NCBI GenBank assembly: GCA_002293615.1
Contig: DBDN01000020.1
Location: 5,838 to 22,283, forward strand
Direction of reading: 5' to 3'
DNA from: Betaproteobacteria bacterium UBA931
GTDB lineage: Bacteria > Pseudomonadota > Gammaproteobacteria > Burkholderiales > Casimicrobiaceae
Length of the DNA: 16,446 nt
Below are positions 13,665-16,446 of this stretch, one piece after another. Position 1 is the stretch's first letter; every line of letters starts with the position of its first letter. Under the pieces are notes generated by a model. That model was not told the origin of the DNA, made no database searches, and saw nothing but the letters and a program-made list of their open reading frames with translations. The position numbers were made by a program, and so were the translations under genes.

Positions 13665-15464
13665 TTACTTGGGGGCAAACCCATCTGTCGGCCTCGGCCT
13701 CATTCGTTGCGTCGCAATCCATGCCGCCACCAGATCCGCATCGGGCGGCGGCTTACCCATCCAACGGCTGGCATCGCCATCCATGCGAAAAGCCGCCACC
13801 TCGTTTTCACCATAGTAAATATCAACGCGATCCCGGTCATCGCCTCGCGAGTGCACCACATATTTCGGGGGATCGGGGTTTTCCTTTAAAAAGCTGCCGA
13901 TAAAAGGCGTCCGGCACGTTTCCAGCCCCAACAATTCCGCAATAGACGGCGCAATGTCCGACTGCTGAAAAGCATCGGTCACCACTTTCGGCATATCGAC
14001 ATTGCCAACAACCACCATCGGGACGCGCGCAAAAGCGTGATCGCCGTATGTCTCATATTCACCCGGACGAAGCGGCGTCATGGTTCGATGATCGCTGGTC
14101 ATGATTAAAATGCCGTCTTCAAAAAAGCCTCGCCTTTTCAACTCTTCATAGAAATAGGCCGCCTGGGCGTCCACATAACGGAACGTTCCCTCAAAATTAT
14201 TTTCGCCTGTCGTCGGGTCAATAAAAGGCGGATGGCTTGAAACGGTCAGCATCACGGCGACAAAAGGCCGTTCATCCTTTCGAGTCTCCTGCCACTGCAA
14301 AAAACGCGCGTATAAGGCAGAATCTTCCGGCGCGTCAAATTGCCAGCGCTTCATGCCTTCGTAGAACGGGTGCCGGCTCCCCTCAACGGTTTCGAAACGG
14401 ATATTGTTTAACCAATTGCCCAAAGACAGAAAAGACAAGTCGGAAGTGGTGATAAATGCCGATTCATAATTTGCCCGTCTCGCGATGCCGGGGATATCGA
14501 GGTCTTCTTGTTCGAAATCGGAAAACCCCGGATAAAACTTGTTCTCTACCGGCAACGGCGGCGTTCCCGAAACAACGGAAATTTCCCCGCCCGAAGTCAT
14601 ATAACCGTTCGCATAAAAACGGGTAAAATAATGGTTTTCCCGAGCGATTTTATCCAGCTGGGGCGTCCAATCCTCATTTCCGCCAAAGAGCTTGCTCTGC
14701 CAAGAAGACCACGACTCCAATAAAAGAACGATAATATTTACCTTTCCTGGAGAATCGTTTTGCCGACACGTCTTACTAATATCGCCCGCCTTTTTAATCG
14801 CTTCATGGCGTAGCGGCTCACTTATTTTTTGGGCGCGGGAGGCAGAGCGGTTGGCTTCGAAAACATTCCTGACCACATTTTCATGGATATACCGAACGGG
14901 GAACTGGCCCATGACAAAGCTCGCTGAAAAACAGATGATGGACAAAACGGCAAGCGCCGTCGCCGTTTTTTTCTGCTGCTTTCCAAAACAGCAAACCGTG
15001 ATGATGGAAACGGCAAACAGCCCAACCGCCACGGCTTTGTATTTCCCGTGGGGCGGCGCAAACCAGGCGCGCGCCACGCTCAAGCTTGCCTTGACGTCTT
15101 CCGAAAACCGGAAAAAATCGACGAACAAAAAACGGTGCTGAAAAATATCGTCGACAACGTAATCCAGCGCAATAACGGCAAAGATCAGAACGCCGCTTAA
15201 ACGAAACAGGAATTTGAAAAAACGCAGAAAAAGCCATCTATCCGAAAACGCATAACCCAGCGCGAGCAATAAAAAAATTGAAGCCGCAAGCCATGAATCA
15301 TGCGTGACGGTCGGCATCCAAAAGCAACCCACACAGTTTGAATAACGCCCGAAATTATCTTCATTTTTCCAAGCTCTGGCTACGAAAAAAAAAATCAGCC
15401 AGAGCAAAATGGACCATTGAATAATGTATATCCCATAACGAATAAACTTATTTTTAGTTATCAT
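13665..15464 (-). CDS. LtaS-like membrane sulfatase / phosphoglycerol transferase family protein
   Basis: A 599-residue protein from the ATG at 15464. It has five likely membrane segments (about 9-29, 56-75, 84-106, 142-160 and 167-186) and then an extracytoplasmic alkaline-phosphatase-fold domain. The visible metal and nucleophile positions match the family: Glu250 in LLLESWSSW, Thr290 in GYMTSGGE (the likely nucleophile, in the LtaS and OpgB manner), Asp458 and His459 in TSDHRT, and His476 in YGDHAFARVP; His411 is in SSHPPF. Such enzymes move phosphoglycerol or phosphoethanolamine groups from lipids to glycans, but the substrate here cannot be told. The GC-rich end of the gene runs up to the IS: the TAA stop (13667-13665) is immediately outside the IS terminal repeat. 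A TTG one codon upstream is a possible but less likely start. No good ribosome site is seen. It lies downstream of the PPIase on the same strand, with 179 bases between. Confidence 0.85.
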   Translation of the reverse strand: MITKNKFIRYGIYIIQWSILLWLIFFFVARAWKNEDNFGRYSNCVGCFWMPTVTHDSWLAASIFLLLALGYAFSDRWLFLRFFKFLFRLSGVLIFAVIALDYVVDDIFQHRFLFVDFFRFSEDVKASLSVARAWFAPPHGKYKAVAVGLFAVSIITVCCFGKQQKKTATALAVLSIICFSASFVMGQFPVRYIHENVVRNVFEANRSASRAQKISEPLRHEAIKKAGDISKTCRQNDSPGKVNIIVLLLESWSSWQSKLFGGNEDWTPQLDKIARENHYFTRFYANGYMTSGGEISVVSGTPPLPVENKFYPGFSDFEQEDLDIPGIARRANYESAFITTSDLSFLSLGNWLNNIRFETVEGSRHPFYEGMKRWQFDAPEDSALYARFLQWQETRKDERPFVAVMLTVSSHPPFIDPTTGENNFEGTFRYVDAQAAYFYEELKRRGFFEDGILIMTSDHRTMTPLRPGEYETYGDHAFARVPMVVVGNVDMPKVVTDAFQQSDIAPSIAELLGLETCRTPFIGSFLKENPDPPKYVVHSRGDDRDRVDIYYGENEVAAFRMDGDASRWMGKPPPDADLVAAWIATQRMRPRPTDGFAPK

Positions 15465-15643
15465 CAATAGTCACATATGTTGTTTTCTCTTGAATGCATG
15501 TATTCTTCAATTTATATATAAACGAAAGTATTAAAAGAGGCATCGTCAAAAAAAGAAGCCCGCTTATCTTTTAGCCACTTGACCTTCTCATTCACTTTCA
15601 TTTATAAAAAACAGCGATAAAGCCAACGGACAACCATTTCAAG

Positions 15644-16446
15644 TCATTGCGATTTTTGTTTATTTTTTTCCGATAATTCCCTTGCCTCTCTGCCAGACAA
15701 AGGCGCGATAAAAACAAACTCATTAACGGCATCTTCATTGATCTGGCTGCCGTGCTCTTTACGAACTAAAGCAGCCAGCGCGTTTTGCTGTTCACGAACA
15801 TAATTATCTTTTAATTCATCCATAATCTGGTTTTTAACATCCTCAAATGGTATTTTCTTTGCCGGCGTCCTGCCCTCAAAACGGATAATGTGCCAACCAA
15901 ATTTAGTTTTAACCGGATCACTAATATCGCCCTCTTTTTTCAACGAAAAAGCTACTTGAGAAAATTCTGGCTGCATTTCGCTCTCTGAAAACCATCCCAA
16001 ACTGCCTTTATTTTCTTGCGCACTGGGATCTTCCGAAATTTCTCCTGCCAACGCGTTAAAATCTTCACCACCAAGCGCTTTCTTTTTAGCATCAAGCGCC
16101 AAATTCTTCGCTTCTTCATCGCTATGCTTTTCCGTGCTAAACAGGATATGCGATGCTTTAACTTTTTCCGGCGTTGTAAACTTTTTATCTAATAAATATT
16201 GTTCCTTGGCTCGTAATTCAAATTGAGCCACATTGCTATCAAATTCCTCCCCCCATTTTTTCTTTAGGTCCTCAATAACAAAAAGCGCCAACAAACGATT
16301 TCTCTCATGAGCCAAAATTGCTGCGTTTTCCGGAATATCGGCAATACCATCTTTTTCTGCCGATACGGCAAATGTTTTGATTTCAAGAAGATTTTGCAAA
16401 ACCTGATCGATTCGTTTCCTATTATTGACAAAACCACCGCGAGTTC
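15644..16446 (-). CDS. parvulin-type peptidyl-prolyl cis-trans isomerase (5' partial)
   Basis: The frame is open through the right edge of the window, so the N-terminus and any signal peptide are missing; about 267 residues remain. Only TTG codons are available as starts in the visible part (16399 for example), and upstream codons continue the pattern of a PpiC/SurA-like N-terminal helix region (FVNNRKRIDQVLQNLL). After a helical segment comes the parvulin domain from about base 16165 to 15870: KASHILFSTE with a conserved His, EDPSAQENKGSLGWFSESEM, and FGWHIIRFEGR with the second conserved His. A charged C-terminal helix follows, ending in a Lys/Gln-rich tail. Such proteins assist folding in the periplasm. 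The neighbouring LtaS-like gene is on the same strand but the gap is too wide to claim an operon. Confidence 0.88.
   Translation of the reverse strand, partial: TRGGFVNNRKRIDQVLQNLLEIKTFAVSAEKDGIADIPENAAILAHERNRLLALFVIEDLKKKWGEEFDSNVAQFELRAKEQYLLDKKFTTPEKVKASHILFSTEKHSDEEAKNLALDAKKKALGGEDFNALAGEISEDPSAQENKGSLGWFSESEMQPEFSQVAFSLKKEGDISDPVKTKFGWHIIRFEGRTPAKKIPFEDVKNQIMDELKDNYVREQQNALAALVRKEHGSQINEDAVNEFVFIAPLSGREARELSEKNKQKSQ

Noticed and set aside
15533..15563. Possible intrinsic terminator of the PPIase gene on the - strand (AAGCGGGCTT followed by a T-run)
   Set aside because: The only stem is 4 bp with a 2-base loop, which is too small to form; the T-run alone is not enough evidence.

Overview
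The window looks like a betaproteobacterial chromosome segment of moderate GC. The evidence is its gene families and neighbourhood: an RNB-family exoribonuclease convergent with htpX, rpe divergent from the lipoprotein murein transglycosylase mltA, and Gram-negative lipoprotein and outer-membrane biogenesis genes. Nothing in the sequence fixes the genus.

Bases 1-6243 are the 3' part of an aryl polyene (APE) biosynthesis operon on the + strand, in the classical order M-N-O-P-Q-R: an MMPL/RND-type exporter (5' end outside the window), a DUF3261 lipoprotein, a ketosynthase, a hotdog-fold dehydratase-like subunit, an FabG-like ketoreductase and a second ketosynthase. Most junctions are 4-base ATGA stop/start overlaps, which implies tight translational coupling. 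The ketosynthases, dehydratase and reductase would run the elongation cycle that builds the conjugated polyene on a carrier protein. The exporter and lipoprotein belong to the branch that moves the product to the outer membrane. Carrier proteins, ligase, the ApeI dehydratase and the chain-length partner would lie upstream of the window. A small secreted protein (6275-6718) follows and a strong intrinsic terminator closes the unit.

Bases 6784-12339 are housekeeping: the exoribonuclease (+), a bidirectional terminator, htpX (-) with a possible heat-shock promoter, an unrecognised 202-aa protein resembling the N-terminal half of a GT4 glycosyltransferase (-), rpe (-) directly upstream of it, and divergent mltA (+).

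Bases 12466-13664 are a whole IS3-family insertion sequence on the - strand (orfA, orfB, imperfect terminal repeats). Its orfA/orfB frame relation is not the usual -1, as if one A had been lost from the slippery tract. It abuts the stop codon of a membrane-bound LtaS-like sulfatase/phosphoglycerol transferase (-). Upstream of that is a parvulin-type peptidyl-prolyl isomerase (-) that runs off the right edge.

I found no wholly new system. The points most worth following up are the unusual dehydratase subunit, the 51-codon extension before the DUF3261 lipoprotein, the solitary glycosyltransferase-like half-protein in the rpe operon, and the frame defect and missing target duplication of the IS.
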